A DNA stretch of 64,000 nucleotides from Cordia subcordata (lineage: Eukaryota > Streptophyta > Magnoliopsida > Boraginales > Cordiaceae), in NCBI GenBank assembly GCA_028554755.1, contig JAPTOF010000017.1, positions 12,051,501 through 12,115,500 of the forward strand, in the 5' to 3' direction. Positions within the stretch are counted from its first letter, which is position 1; every line of letters begins with the position of its first letter. Below, in pieces: positions 24,932 through 37,617 of this stretch. The notes under the pieces were generated by a model, which worked only from the letters and a program-made list of their open reading frames with translations, had not been told where the DNA came from and searched no databases. The position numbers and the translations under genes were made by a program.

Positions 24932-27900
24932 TTACAATGCAGCAATGCACTCAATTTCAATTTTTGCATCCAATGGTAGAGCTGCCACCTGGTAAGTTGA
25001 GCGAGCTGGGGCTGGTGATGGAAAATCTGCAAAACATTGTGCATTAAATTAAATTGATGTTGCTAAGACCACAACTGAAAATTGAACATTAAATCAAATC
25101 ACCCCTAGAGACACATCATATAGCTAACGATATACAAATCCTTAAAAAACACAAACTCAAAAGCAATAATTTTTCATGGCATACAAGTCATCCGTAAAAC
25201 TAAGTTTGGTGGTTTGCAATAGAAATGTTATTATGCAATCGTACAATTCAATTTTGTGATCCTTGAATAGTTGCAGCAAAATGGTTGCCAATGAATATTA
25301 AGATCCCTAGTGATTTTGTGAATGCTCTCATTTTATAGTGAAATCCTAGAATAATTGGCACCCCAACAATTCGAGTTCCAGTGGAAAATATATTTTGAAT
25401 TACCAATTTCATTTATCAACATTCCCCTCCAGTTAGAGGCTTTTAGAGATGTTTTGGTATGTCTGAGGAGAATGTCTGCATTGCTTAAAGTGTGGTGCTA
25501 CGCCAGTTAATCGACCTCCACTATTTTATGATGAAGCCACCCCAAAAGAAGCACCAGCATATACTATTATTTTAAACTCCCAGATGGTGAACTTATAGTA
25601 TGCCATTTATCTTTCCTGACTTTTTTGGGCAAAAGAAAAAATGTGACCCACAAAAGGACATACAATTAAAATCATGCATGCAGCAGAAAGAATTAAAGTA
25701 AAACGAGAAAAGAATAATTCAGATTATGAACTCACATTTAGCATAGATTTCATTCACTTTCTTGAAGTCCTTCAGATCAGCCAGCCTGTGAGGAAGTAAA
25801 CACAAACTCTCATTTTGTAAGACCAAGAACTACGCAAGTTTATAAATGTAAGAGAGAGAGAGAGAGAATCCTTTTTCTTTTTGGGAGGCGTGTGTGTTTT
25901 GGGGGTCGGTGGGGTGTGTGTGGAGATGATGAGGGGCAAATGGATGTGGGGACAGGGGAGTAGGGAATGGGAACGGTCATTGACATACATGATTGTCGTC
26001 TTCACCACTGAGGAATAGCCAGCACCACTTGCTTTAAGAATCTCCCCCATGTTCTTGAGAACCTGGTGTTATTTATATAAGCCCAAATGCATCAACAGCA
26101 GAATATTTTCGCAATTCAAACCTGAAATACTGCTTTGTCTGTATTTATTGGAACAAGTACCAGTAGTGCAATACCAGTAAAGTGATCCCATTTTCTTTCT
26201 TTATTAGAGAAGGATTTGAGACATCTCTATCTAAAGACTACTATGTACAATTTCAAAAGACAATTCAAGAAAACTTGTCTGAAAACGTTTATGATAAGTA
26301 GCTTAAACTTAAATACTGACTACTGGCTAAGGGTAACTGATGTGGTACAAGGTATTTCCGATTGCCAATTAATTGAAAGCAGATTGCCAGCACATGTCAA
26401 ATATCAGTCACCGGTTGATCAATTTAGCTTTCAAGTACATATACAGCTTGCTCAGAAGTTGTGCTCTACTCATGAGAAAGATCAATTAATCAGAAGTAGC
26501 TCGTAAGTTGTAGAGCGAATAGGTCATTACTGAAAATGTTTAAGAAATATTCCTCCTTATTCTAATGGAATATTGCAAATCATTCTCATCATACAGCACT
26601 AGACACTTAATGGAGTTCAGCTCTTATACCAAAAAGACAACATGGCATCAAAGGAGGAATTTGACCATTTATATTTGCTGACCTGGTGGGTGACACTCTT
26701 ATAAGTTCTAGAATCTTGAGAGCCTTTTGACAAGTAAAAGTTCTTGAAAGTATTGATTCAATATATAAATATAAGCTTCAAAATTTGGAAGATAAAGTGT
26801 TTTAGGGGTACATCTATTAGCTGCTATGTTCAACTTTTGAACAACCCATCTGAAAATAAAAAAAAATCGAATTCATTATAAAAATTTCAACAGCAAAGTG
26901 ATACTGAATTTCTTCCTTTTAAGTACACAGAACCCCAAAGATTAAAGCCATTGGCATAATGTGAAAAGTTCATTTGGGAACACATGAAATAAAAAAGGAA
27001 AAAAAAAAAAAATACTCCGGCTATTGTTAGATGGAGTGACATAACCAGAAATACAATTCCAAAAATCAAGTGACTATACCTGCTCAGTTTGATCCTCCAC
27101 ACTATCTGAGACAAACTTCCCTGTCTGCATTTTAATCAAGAGGTAGCATATGAACAAGTACCTATGTTGGACATATCTAGATGGATTGCCACACACAAGT
27201 ATATCAAAAATTGAGGAAAATTTGGACTTGCAATAAATTAAGGGTAATACAAACCTCTGGAACTAGACCAAGAACCCCAGAAACAAAAAGAAGATTGTTT
27301 GCTTTAATGGCTTGAGAATATGGCCCCAATGCTGCTGGAGCTTTATCCGTTTTGACAGCCTCTTTCAAACCTAAGATCATTGGACCAACATCACCAACAA
27401 CAAGGATATCCATCAGCACCCAAATATCACAAAGGACAGCATATCATTGTAAAGCAATCAACTTGTGATAGTTAAGTTGACATCAAAACCTTGAACTAGA
27501 TTAATGCATCGCTAAATCCTTGAAACCAATTTTCTTATACCCCATTCTCATTCTAACAAACACTTCTAACTGAACACTTCCAAAGTGTAATCCATCTTAG
27601 AAACCGTGAAATAGTCTAAGTTGCCGCATCTTATTAATGACAAGAATATCTACCACATACGCTAATACAGACAGAAAAATATACATAAGTCTAAGTTGCT
27701 GCATCTTATTAATGACAAGAATATCTACGACACACACATATACAGACAGACAAATATACATAAGCACATAACACCTTAATGGAAAAACAATCATATTCTT
27801 AGTCGCAGCCCGCAAGCTCACTCAAATAGACACACATACATATGCGCTCGTGCAGACACAAAACAGACAGTCACACACACACACACACACACATACTACG

Positions 27901-28392
27901 CAAATTTGCATTTGTATCTAGGCGTGTATATAAAATGATAGTGCCTGCGCAATTCCTCATTAAAGGAGAAAAAGGTACAATCTTGCAGGCATAAAGTACA
28001 ATCACTCAACATTTTGTAATTTCTACACACGTGCACGGATACATATTTGTCAATTATGCACAATATAATGACAACGTCGACATCATACACACACACACAT
28101 ATATATATAACAGACACACCGAGTCAGAACTCGGTCAAACTCAGCTCAGAGCTTCAAAAATAAATATCTAACAAATCGAAATCTTAAAACATGGGAAAAA
28201 AAAGAACTGACTAGCAGTGGCAGATGATGAAATGCCCAAGCAAGCAAAGGGCGGAGATGGTGATCGGCGGCGGAAGCTGGCGCTGGCGATTGATGCACAG
28301 CTTATGCCTACGGCAAGTGGAGCACGGTGGCACAGAGCGCCGACGTCCACTGCGGGTACACGGAAGCTTCTTGCTGCGGCGAACCACCCCAT
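24932..28392 (-). CDS. RIDA: Reactive intermediate deaminase A, organellar RidA/YjgF/UK114, 186 aa
   Basis: Six exons on the minus strand: 28392-28212, 27370-27255, 27124-27080, 26062-25989, 25785-25736, 25026-24932. Phases agree throughout; 186 aa, one short of Arabidopsis RIDA as I recall it. Residues 1-62 are a Ser/Arg/Ala-rich, acid-poor chloroplast (or dual) transit peptide. The mature part is a classic RidA domain: KAPAALGPYSQAIKANN, FVSGVLGLVP, EDQTEQVLKNMGEILKASG, and PAPARSTYQVAALP with the imine-binding Arg164, ending KIEIECIAAL. RidA hydrolyses reactive enamine/imine intermediates such as those from threonine dehydratase, protecting PLP enzymes including branched-chain aminotransferase. 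Intron 1 contains a 75-bp tandem duplication and CA tracts. Convergent with OTU2. Confidence 0.95.
27613..27775. repeat. 75-bp tandem duplication in RIDA intron 1
   Basis: AGTCTAAGTTGCCGCATCTT starts at 27613 and recurs at 27688 with one change. The following GACAAGAATATCTAC and ACAGACAGA...AAATATACATAAG are also repeated. Two units. Confidence 0.85.
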
Positions 28393-31068
28393 AATTTTCT
28401 CTCTTCCGCTCTCTCACTCTCACTCTCACTCTGATGGTCTTTATTGAGAGCTTTGGTTGTTCTATTCTTCCATTTTTACCCCTCAATTGTTTTGGAATTT
28501 CAGTTATAGTAATGGGCTTGTGAATTAGAATACGGGCATTATTGGCCCAAATTGGTGACAATTGTTTTCTAAATTATGTTGGGTTTGGGCTTGTTTTTAT
28601 GGTATCATACTCGTAATTAGTTAAATGCTTTGGAAAGAGAATGCATAGCTTCAGGGTTTAAATTTGTTATCACAAAAAGTCATTACCCGACCATTACCCT
28701 TCTTTTATCTCCTTTTTTTTTTTTTTTTCTTTTTTGTTATAGCAACAAATAAACAAATTTGATTGAAGTAACAAAGTGTAATTTTTCCTTTGTTGATTCA
28801 AGAGACGTCGAAGACTGAAGTCGAGTGCTGTGTATTATGATTGATGATAATATACTCCATATAATTAACTCGATTTGGCTAATTTGTTTGGTAGGGTGCT
28901 AAATGTTGTAAGCCTCAAAATTTGTTCTGAACGAAATGTTGTTTTTTTGCTAAAAGTAACCAAGTGTATGAAACTTATTGGGTGATTTTAAAAAACATGA
29001 TTCTATTGAAAATATAGTATTTTATTGATACTATTTCACTTATATTTACATTAATAGTAGACGTGAGCAGCTTTCTGTGTGAGAATATGAATAGTCAATG
29101 CATGCCTAAAAATTTGTGGTTTGAAAATAATTGCATGAGTGAAGCATAAAGTTGTTTTCACATTCTATTATGAATATATATTATTAGTTTAGTTTAAATT
29201 TTTAATTACTAATTAATTAATGTTTAACATAATATTTATTTGTAAATTTTAAAAGATTAAATTTAAGTAAATTTAATTTCTACTATTAAAAATGATTAAA
29301 ATGAATAAATTTAATGTCTAATATTAAAATAATAACATGTACAAAGCACATGATATTCATAACTAAATTTGTCATGTGTTATTAAAACTAAATAAACGTA
29401 ACCAAATTTGATATTAAAAAATGAATCCGTACAAAACCCGAATATAAACATACCAGTTCTTTTAACAGACTAGTCGTGAAGGCCATTTTTAGGTTTACCC
29501 AAGCGAAAGGTACGATAGAGATAGTAAGCACCAATTCTGGTCGAGATTCTACATGTGATTAATTACTTAAAATACGCCAAATGGAAAATTAGAATAAGTC
29601 TTTTATAAAGGTAAGGTCTATATAAACTATGCCCAATGGAAAATTAGAATAAGGCCTTTCTAAAGTTTAAGGGCTATTTTGAAATATTCTGTTTAACGAA
29701 TATATCCTAGGCTACAACAGTTTCGAATTAGAATGACACGTTCTCAAAAAGCTTAAGAACAATTCATAATATTTTAATTACGAAATATGATAGTTGATAA
29801 TGGAATTTAAGATATCACCTCTGCTCAAATTCATTCGTTAACTGAACTACTGCCTTGTTCAGATAAAAAATGGGGGAAAATAGAAAAAGAAAAGCAATGG
29901 ACTTGTTTGGACTGGTTTTTTTTCCAAGAAAAAAAATTTTTTTTCTTGAAAAAGTTGTATTAAATTTATAATAAGTATTTGACTTGGTTTTTAAAAAAAT
30001 TAAAACTTTGAAAAAAACTCAAATACAATTTTTTTTTAGAAGTAAGAATTTTCAACTTTAAAAAAAAATTGTTAAAAAAGTACTTTTAAAAAAAGTCAAT
30101 CCAAACGGGTCTAACGAGAGTCTCAATGATTCGGATTTGAATTCATTCATAACATATAATTTTAAAAAATAATTATAAAATGTTATTTTATAATTTTCTA
30201 ACAAGGAAGCGTAGATAATTTTATTATAATTATCCAATGAAGGCAACCAAGTTGGGTGGTCTAAATTTCTACGTTTTTCCTATAAAATAATAAGTCAAAA
30301 TTTAAATCATAACGTCACAAAAAAATCTAAATGCGTGTTACATATCATTCCATTTTTTTTTGGGCGGGGTGCAAATTAAATTATGTATTATTCCAATAAT
30401 TCTATATTGTAACTTCGTTCCCCGTTAATTGTTATTACATTAAAATGCAAACAGCAAACTTCTTTATCATGTATCATAAATGGGAGAGTTGGAAATGCCA
30501 GCCAACGTTGTAATTTTATGCATAGGTATCCCCATCTTAGGATGTCCCCGTTAATGAATATTATAATTCATCCCTGGTCACACTGTTGAGCTATTCTACT
30601 CTTAGTGGCAAAAGTTTCGGCAAAAATGCTGTTAAAAAAATCTGTTGTTTGTTTAACTAATTACAGAACTTTCAGTTTGAGAAAAAAAAAAGTAAATAAT
30701 TTCTAATATGATGTAAAAATAACTTTTTCAAAAATCTTTTCTTAAAAGTTTTAAGTTTCTAAATTGAAACTTTTGAGTTTTTGACTTTCATGTAAAATCT
30801 CTTTTGAAAACGAGCCAAACAAAATAACTTTTGGTTTTAAATTCTTAGTGTCTAACAGTTGGACCAAAAATGACTATGATAAAATGATTTGAATCATTAG
30901 ACATCTATCACGGCTCATTTTCGTTTCATGTTGCAAGAATTGATGATACAATTGAAAGGCGAGTTTGACACCTTAATCAAATGGCCTCGATCGAGCAACA
31001 TCATACGTACATGAATCGATCTAAGATTTTCTCATAACAAATAACGTTACGTGCTTGCCCTCTTACAC
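28393..31068. other. Spacer between RIDA and the RING-H2 gene
   Basis: The RIDA promoter side shows a CTCACT repeat (28411-28432). The rest is AT-rich, with a family A MITE at 29899-30112 and a weakly related A/T-rich segment at 30640-30840. No gene supported. Confidence 0.6.
29899..30112. mobile_element. Tourist-like MITE, family A copy
   Basis: The left end GGACTTGTTTGGACTGGTTTT is mirrored at the right end AAAGTCAATCCAAACGGGTC. The interior contains the family's landmark GTATTAAATTTATAATAAGTATTTGA. Non-coding. Confidence 0.6.
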
Positions 31069-33030
31069 TTAAATGACATTTACATCTTCTCTACAAATTG
31101 GGCACGAGTCGTGTTGGATGAGCCATTCATCTATGCAGTGTAAGTGAAAATGATGCCTGCAACTTGGTAGGGTCCTTGCAGAATCTCCATTTTCGAAATC
31201 CTACATGAGAAAAATTACGCAAAATTAGCATACAATCACAACATTAGCATCATTAACAAAGTTTTGTGCATCGAATTATCATAGGACTTATGTTTGTGTA
31301 AAGACACAGAGAGAACTCACCTGCAAGCAAATTGGACAACTAATCTCACAATAAGCCGTCATTGTGTGTGTGGAATTAATTTTGTAGCTTGGTAGCTTTT
31401 CAATGATATCTCTTGACAATCCCTTGGTTGTGTTGACCTCAAAAATGTCTGCCATGTCCATCAAACTTGTTTCCATGGTGCTAATCTGCAATTTAAGTAG
31501 CCAGCTATACACGTAAGCAATTAAGCATTAGCTGCTTGAGAAAATTTATTTCTTGCCTTTTTATTAACCCAACTAACAATTTAAATACCATTTAGCCAAA
31601 AGAAAAAACAATTTAATGCTATGAGCTTAGAGAAAGCTTTTAATGTGTATATGATGAGCAATTTTTTGAAAAGAAATAAAAAGTAACATGTATTTTGTAC
31701 GGTATTTTTGTCAAAACTGTACAAAATTTTTGTAGGTTCAAAGCTCTGGCCTCAATACCCAGTATGCTATAAATAATATTGCACAATCATTCAAAAAATT
31801 TAGAGTTTCATGCAACGTTCATTAATTAGCGAGTTTTGAATTAGAAAGGAACTTTATACAATTTTGAGAAAACATGCCTAATTAAAAGCAATTTACCGGA
31901 AAAATTAAAAGAGAGAGAGAGGTATGCCCAACCAAAAAAAAAAAAAGAGGTAAGGTGAGTTACCTGCCACTGGTAAGCTTTTAGCACCGCAGGGCCTACC
32001 CACTCGATAAAAATCTTCCCGTTTATGAGACTACGTATGAGTGCAACCTAAGATTTAAATGCCATGCGAGTAACATTTTAGTATTTTTTTGTTCATATTA
32101 AACAATACACAAAGAACTTAACGTATACAAAGAACTTAACTTGTAAATTCTCTACACATTGACTCACCAAAGATATTGTTATATATCACTCTTTTATCGT
32201 AACATTCAATATAAAAATTTTTATGGTTAACACAAAACTTTTACGTATCTTAATACCTTTAATCATGAACCGCAACTGTTTAATTTACGTATTAATCATG
32301 AAAGAGACGTGGTGTTCAATATACATTTACTATATTTTGTTAATTATATATAAACTATGTATTAGAGCACACATTTCACACCACCTTTGAAAATTCTTCA
32401 CCAGTAATAATTAATTCCGTCAACTGGACGGCTGTGATTGCCCCTGCAATCGCACCCACTGCTGCCCCTCGTACGATCCCAGTTTCTGTCGTCTGGCCTT
32501 TGATCGCTCCTGTAATTGTTCCCACCATCGCTCCTCCTACAACGTCAAATCTTAAAGCTTACTAAAAGGCTTATGAGCCGCAGGATTATATATATAAGAA
32601 AACAGAAAGAATATAATTTCTTAATCTCCTAAGGGTAAGGGTAACGGGTCATGTGTCTCGAAATTTAACACCCATGCATAAGTCGTCATGCCCCCAAATT
32701 CGCCCAACGAACTCGAGTGCGTGACAAAGGTGGCCATTACCTTGAGTTTGCCTGGGTGGATTAAGAGACGTGACAACGTGTCTCGAAATCTTTGGTAATG
32801 GACAAGGGAGAAGGAATGTGGGTTTTGCTATGAATTTTGGGAAAAGCTACAAATAAAATTAGAGAAGCAGAAAAATGCAACTGGTTTTGCAGTTGCAGGG
32901 AAGAAAACTGACCTAATACAAGAATGCACGTAAGAAGCGCAGAAGCAGTTTTCTTCATCAGCTGTCTGAACAAGAGCCAAGACTCAGAATCAGCTATCAT
33001 TTCTCGAATGCTAGAAACACACATGCTCAT
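31069..33030 (-). CDS. RING-H2 protein, NEP1-interacting protein (NIP)-like, 216 aa
   Basis: Five exons on the minus strand: 33030-32913, 32536-32385, 32047-31964, 31485-31321, 31200-31069. All phases agree; 216 aa. Start uncertain: ATG 33030, 33024 and 33000 are in frame, and the first is chosen. Residues about 28-75 are hydrophobic and Gly/Ala-rich (GAMVGTITGAIKGQ, GAAVGAIAGAIT), the membrane region typical of NIP1/NIP2. The C-terminus is a full RING-H2: Cys168, Cys171, Cys187, His189, His192, Cys195, Cys206, Cys209, split between exons 4 and 5. The zinc-ligand spacing C-x2-C-x15-C-x-H-x2-H-x2-C-x10-C-x2-C and the Trp in HCIDEWL predict E3 ubiquitin ligase activity. NIP1/NIP2 in Arabidopsis bind the plastid RNA polymerase NEP at thylakoids; whether this member does is unknown. 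Confidence 0.88.
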
Positions 33031-33059
33031 TAATGGATAAGATTTGCGTGTACTGTAAC

Positions 33060-33086
33060 TTATAAGCAATTAGAAGGTTCCAACAT
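33060..33086 (-). CDS. Possible uORF in the RING-H2 leader
   Basis: ATG 33086 opens an eight-codon frame (MLEPSNCL, TAA at 33062-33060), between the TATA-like repeats and ATG 33030. It is not in frame with the main ORF. Use depends on the real transcription start. Confidence 0.3.
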   Translation of the reverse strand: MLEPSNCL

Positions 33087-33142
33087 GCACTAGACTAGCT
33101 TTCGGAATAAGTAGGTTAAAAGTGGTCAAGCATTGCGAGAGC

Positions 33143-33159
33143 ATTTATAGCATTTATAG
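33143..33159 (-). promoter_or_regulatory. Duplicated TATA box of the RING-H2 gene
   Basis: The minus strand reads CTATAAATGCTATAAAT: two good TATA boxes 9 bp apart, about 115-130 bp upstream of ATG 33030. Confidence 0.55.
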
Positions 33160-34519
33160 AGAGGGACAAAGAGACAAGCATTTAGTAGGTTGGGAACTCT
33201 CAGAGCCAACCTACTAAATGAGATATGGTTGACGGACAATTTTTACGAAAAGAAGAATACATATATTAAATACTCAAAAATATTTTTAATGAGTTTAAAA
33301 ATTAAAATTTATCTGTTTATCCTTTTTTTAGAAAACTTTTACATAAAAACTAAAACTAAAAAAATAGAAAAGCAAAAGATCTTTTCAACACAAACTTTTA
33401 AGAAATTGATTTGTATAATGGCTGATATTTTTTTTATTCTTTTTTTCTTCAAGAATACTATTTAATTTATATTTTTAAAAATGTAATATTATTCTAAAAA
33501 TAATCAAAAGTTTAACTTCTAACACATAAATTCAAGTAATCAGCTACTTTAGCACTTTTATTTAAAATTCTACCATTAAAAACTCTAAACATTAACAAGT
33601 AAAATTTCATAATTAGGTCAAATGAAACGTTAATCTACTAAATATTTAAAACAACATATCTTGATTCGTACAATGACTAAATTGCGCTGACAAATCCAAA
33701 GCAAAGTGAAAAGGTTTGTACACACAACAAGTGACTTGAGTGGCCCCCAGAAATCCCTTATTTGCTACGTAAACGGTATGTGTTAAAACAGGGTGCTGCA
33801 TGCCCATCAGCCTATGCCTTAACTGGTTGCCTGTAACACTAGAAGTATCTAGGTGGTCCATGAGTATGCATGCTAATTAAATTCATGGATTTTCCTCATC
33901 CATTTAAAGTATCTAGCTCTGTGCGAGTTAGAATTCCCATTTGCCAGCTACATGTCACGAATGCGATTAATTCTGCTAGCTTGAATTCACGTGTGTAAAC
34001 CTTATAACAATACGGGAGAGAATTAGATGTTATCATTTTATCACTATTAAATTTTTATCGTACAGTTATTGTCCATAGACCTTTGGACCGAGTTTGAAAG
34101 GTTCATTCTAGTTCGGCCAGTTAGCGTGGTAAGTCTGTAGCATCCACAATTTATCAAATTTAAGAATGCGAATTGACACCAAGAGAGTCGTTACCTTACT
34201 GGAATCGCGATTCGGCTAGACTGGAAGAATATGTCCACAGCTGAAAGGACATGTAAAACACACACGACCCTGCTATACACTAACCTACTCTTTGAAATCT
34301 CTGATTGGTCATTAGTGCCTCTACTAGAAAAAGATCTCTGGTCATCCCTGATTGACCGAGGTTTTATTTTAATTGTAGATCTTGTTAGTTTAGAATGCTT
34401 TAACATGAGGTCAAAGTAATATTAACTCAATTTTTGAGTTAAGTCCCGCACGTCAAAAGGGTCGATAGTTGATATCGTTATGTTTCTTGTTTCGAGTGGA
34501 TTAACATGATATATTTACA

Positions 34520-35360
34520 TGTTAGAAACGGATTAAAGGTGAATGAGAAATTAGCAACCAAAGTTGAGTGTGTTACTAGTTTAATTGTTAGATTTGATTG
34601 TCTGTGGGTTTGTATCCTACATAGGAAAACCATTAAACTTTTCTCACTTTATATATAGATTCCTTTATGAGATGTGCCAGCGAGACATATGGAGGGAAGA
34701 CTATACATGGTAGGCATGGTACTAAACCCACCACACACGCGCGCGCCGGCCCAACCGGGCCTGGGGACGCGGCGCGAGTGTGGGTGTGATTTTCACTCCG
34801 GTTTGTATTTTTTTAAAGGAAAAACTCAAACACTTGAAGATTTTGAAGAGGACGTAACTGATACATTAAAGCTCGGGATTTACTCTTTAGCACGTTTTGC
34901 TTATGGGCATCAGGTGAGCTTATTTCTTGAACGTTTTTGACTGTTGGAGGGATAGGGTTTATGGCTCCCTTAATTGCTTTTTGCTGGCTGCTCCTCTTTG
35001 CTCCACTATATATAGCCGTGTCCAGAAGAAGCTATATACCGAGCATTCCCGTATTAGTACATAGCGTACTTTTATAAGCATTCTGCTAGTCTTATTTCCT
35101 TCGTACAGAGAGAATCCTACGCTTCTTGTTCGCTGGCTCTTGATTCGGTGTGCTACCATAGTCAAGAGGTATAGTCGTTGTATCCTGGGAAGGATACGCC
35201 ATAACCTTTAGCACTGTGTGAAGGGGCGTAAATCCTTTAAGGAAATCGTGTATCTCGAGCCTCGACTAATTTTGTTTATTCTTGTTCATTCGTTATTTCT
35301 AATTCAATTTCTATTTACATTGTTATTATTTTTATTTTATTTTATTATTAGTTTCTAACA
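34520..35360. mobile_element. Candidate solo LTR (841 bp)
   Basis: It begins TGTTAGAAAC and ends in the exact inverse GTTTCTAACA, the TG...CA structure of LTRs. A TATA-like CTATATATAG lies at about 35006-35015. No primer-binding site or polypurine tract adjoins it and no gag/pol coding is near, so it would be a solo LTR. The flanking five bases (TTACA and GATCT) do not match, so no target duplication supports it. GC-rich palindromic sequence at 34735-34785 sits inside. Confidence 0.45.
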
Positions 35361-37338
35361 GATCTTAGGGTCTACAGTATACTTAAAAAGGTCATCTAAG
35401 ATACACATACATTGATACTGTCATTAATTAGTTCAACGGAGTGATTATGAATCAGTCAGTCATTTCCACTTTAGCTAGGGATAGCTGAGGAGCAAATTAA
35501 AGCTTGATACGTGCTGCATTAATAAAGGCTCAAAAACCAGGTGCTGGAACAGCGGTTGGGTGCTTTGCCATCTGTGGGCTGCCGACTAGGATCACATATC
35601 CCAATTTGGAGGCTGGGGTGCGTGGTGGGGTTTTTTTTGGCGGGGGGGGGGGGGTGGTGTTTTCTGCTGAATTAGTGAGGAATGGCCCCCGCAGTTGCTA
35701 GCCAGGCCGCTTGACGTGGATATCGTATACTCACTAGATTGGTTACTCACCAAATAAATCACACAAAATTGATCAGTTTCTGCATCCTTTTCGTTTTCCT
35801 ACTGCAGAAGGATGAACGGAAATGAAATACTATCTTCATTTCTTTCCCTCTTTATAATCGGAAAAAATTTATTTTACAGTCATTTGTCACATCTCGATAA
35901 TTGACAGTCGAATTAATGAAGTTATTGGTAATTAGCAAAAGGGAGTTAAGGAAGATTTCCACTCATTTCATTCGTTGTTCATTGCTTGCGGTGAGGCGTG
36001 GCCCCACAATAAATTAACAAGGAGAGAAAGATTGCTTTGCTTGTTATATCCCTTATTTTTAGTAGATTAGGTTTGGTAACCATAAATTATTTAAACTTAA
36101 ATAGGCTCGTAGCTTCACCAGAAGGTTTAAAAATTAAGTTCGTTCTACTCGCTTATGGTTTTAGTTTCAAAACCGTGTGATCTTGATAGACCAACCATTA
36201 ATTTGGTCTGAATAAATTCAAACAAACATAAAGTTATGGACCTTCTTGATGAGATCCTATCACATATCAATTTTTATGTTGAAATTAATTCAATCACATA
36301 GCAGTTGTTGAAAAATGAGAACAATATGAAATGCATTAGGAAGTCGAGACATGGACGAAGCCTAACTTCCATACGTACTCTTTGTATAGGATTTGATACA
36401 CTGGAGTTGGGAGAAAACTCTCAAGCCTCATCCATGCACGCATCTATCATAGAATTAATACTTGGTTTGGCAACATATGTATCCTATAGATGGACTCAAA
36501 CCACACGTTTGATATTTTCTTCCCCCTTCTTTTGAGAAAATGGTAATTTTGGAATTTGAATTTTGTAAAATATGGAACTAACTCCCAGAACTTTAAAACT
36601 TTTGATAAAAGGACTTGAATTTATATAAAAGTGGTGTTTCATTCATTATTAAGCAATGGTGTTAATTTTTTGCTTACCTAGTAATTTTTTGGTTTTTCAA
36701 ATCTTAGGAAAGATTTTATTCTTCTTTCATTGCTTAAGTGGTTTTTCCTACCTATATAGCATTCCAAATATATGTGGCATATACACACAAAAATTTATAA
36801 ATTATATTACTTTTGTATATGTATGTGTATATAAATTTTGGACTTTTTTGTTAGCTATAGGAATATAATTTAATCTATATTTTTTTGGTTACTAAATAGA
36901 AAGTTCATATACGTTTAAATTTTAAAAAAAGTAAATTAATTGTGCAGGTTAAGTATTAAAAAAATAAAAAAATTAAGTAAATCACGATAAACCAAAAAAA
37001 ATCTACAACTATATGCTCAATTTTAAGAATTAGAAATAATATGCTTACTTTAGAAACTATAAATAGTAACATGTTATTTATTGGTTTATTTATATTTATT
37101 TAAATTTGTTTTTTCAAATAATTGATTGTCAAGTTACTTATTATGACTTTTATTTATTTATTTTTTAATTGAATATGCCCTTGACTAAGGTGGTTTTCTT
37201 TTTTATTATTTTGAGACAAAGGTGGGGAAAAGAACTTGCTACAAATGATCTGACATGATCCTTTTTCCATTAGGAACGGGTCAACCCTTATATTAAGGGA
37301 TAATCTACATGCATAATAATGTACAAGAACAAAGTAAA

Positions 37339-37617
37339 CCTGGTTGATTATCAACTTTTAAATTATACGGAGAAAGAATACTATCAAGTGACCATTTTTT
37401 ATAAAAATTTAAACTATTAGAATGAAATTTATTATTTTCACCAAATAAAATAAAATGTTATCAAAGTAAACTCATCATTGGGGTATTTTACATCCTGATC
37501 GGTTATCAACTTTTAAGTTATACGGAGAAAGGATATACTATCAAGTGATCATCTTTTTTAAAAATATAAACTATTAGAATGAAATTTATTATTTTCAACA
37601 AATAAAATAAAATGTTA
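37339..37617 (+). repeat. Direct duplication, about 125-bp units 155 bp apart
   Basis: TTATCAACTTTTAAATTATACGG (37349) recurs at 37504. ACTATTAGAATGAAATTTATTATTTTCA and AAATAAAATAAAATGTTAT follow in both copies. Confidence 0.85.

Noticed and set aside
27841..28110. CA-rich tracts considered as a CRISPR-like or regulatory array
   Set aside because: Plain dinucleotide microsatellites in RIDA intron 1, without spacers or conserved units.
28217..28447. Plus-strand frame opposite RIDA exon 1
   Set aside because: It is the shadow of the GC-rich transit-peptide exon. RIDA continues in frame through five more exons.
34674..34940. 88-codon frame with a GC-rich start
   Set aside because: Lies inside the candidate LTR; no retroelement or host domain recognisable. 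GC richness comes from a palindromic patch.
35504..35701. Frame across a poly-G run
   Set aside because: The Gly-rich peptide is made by the homopolymer; the poly-G itself may contain sequencing-length error.
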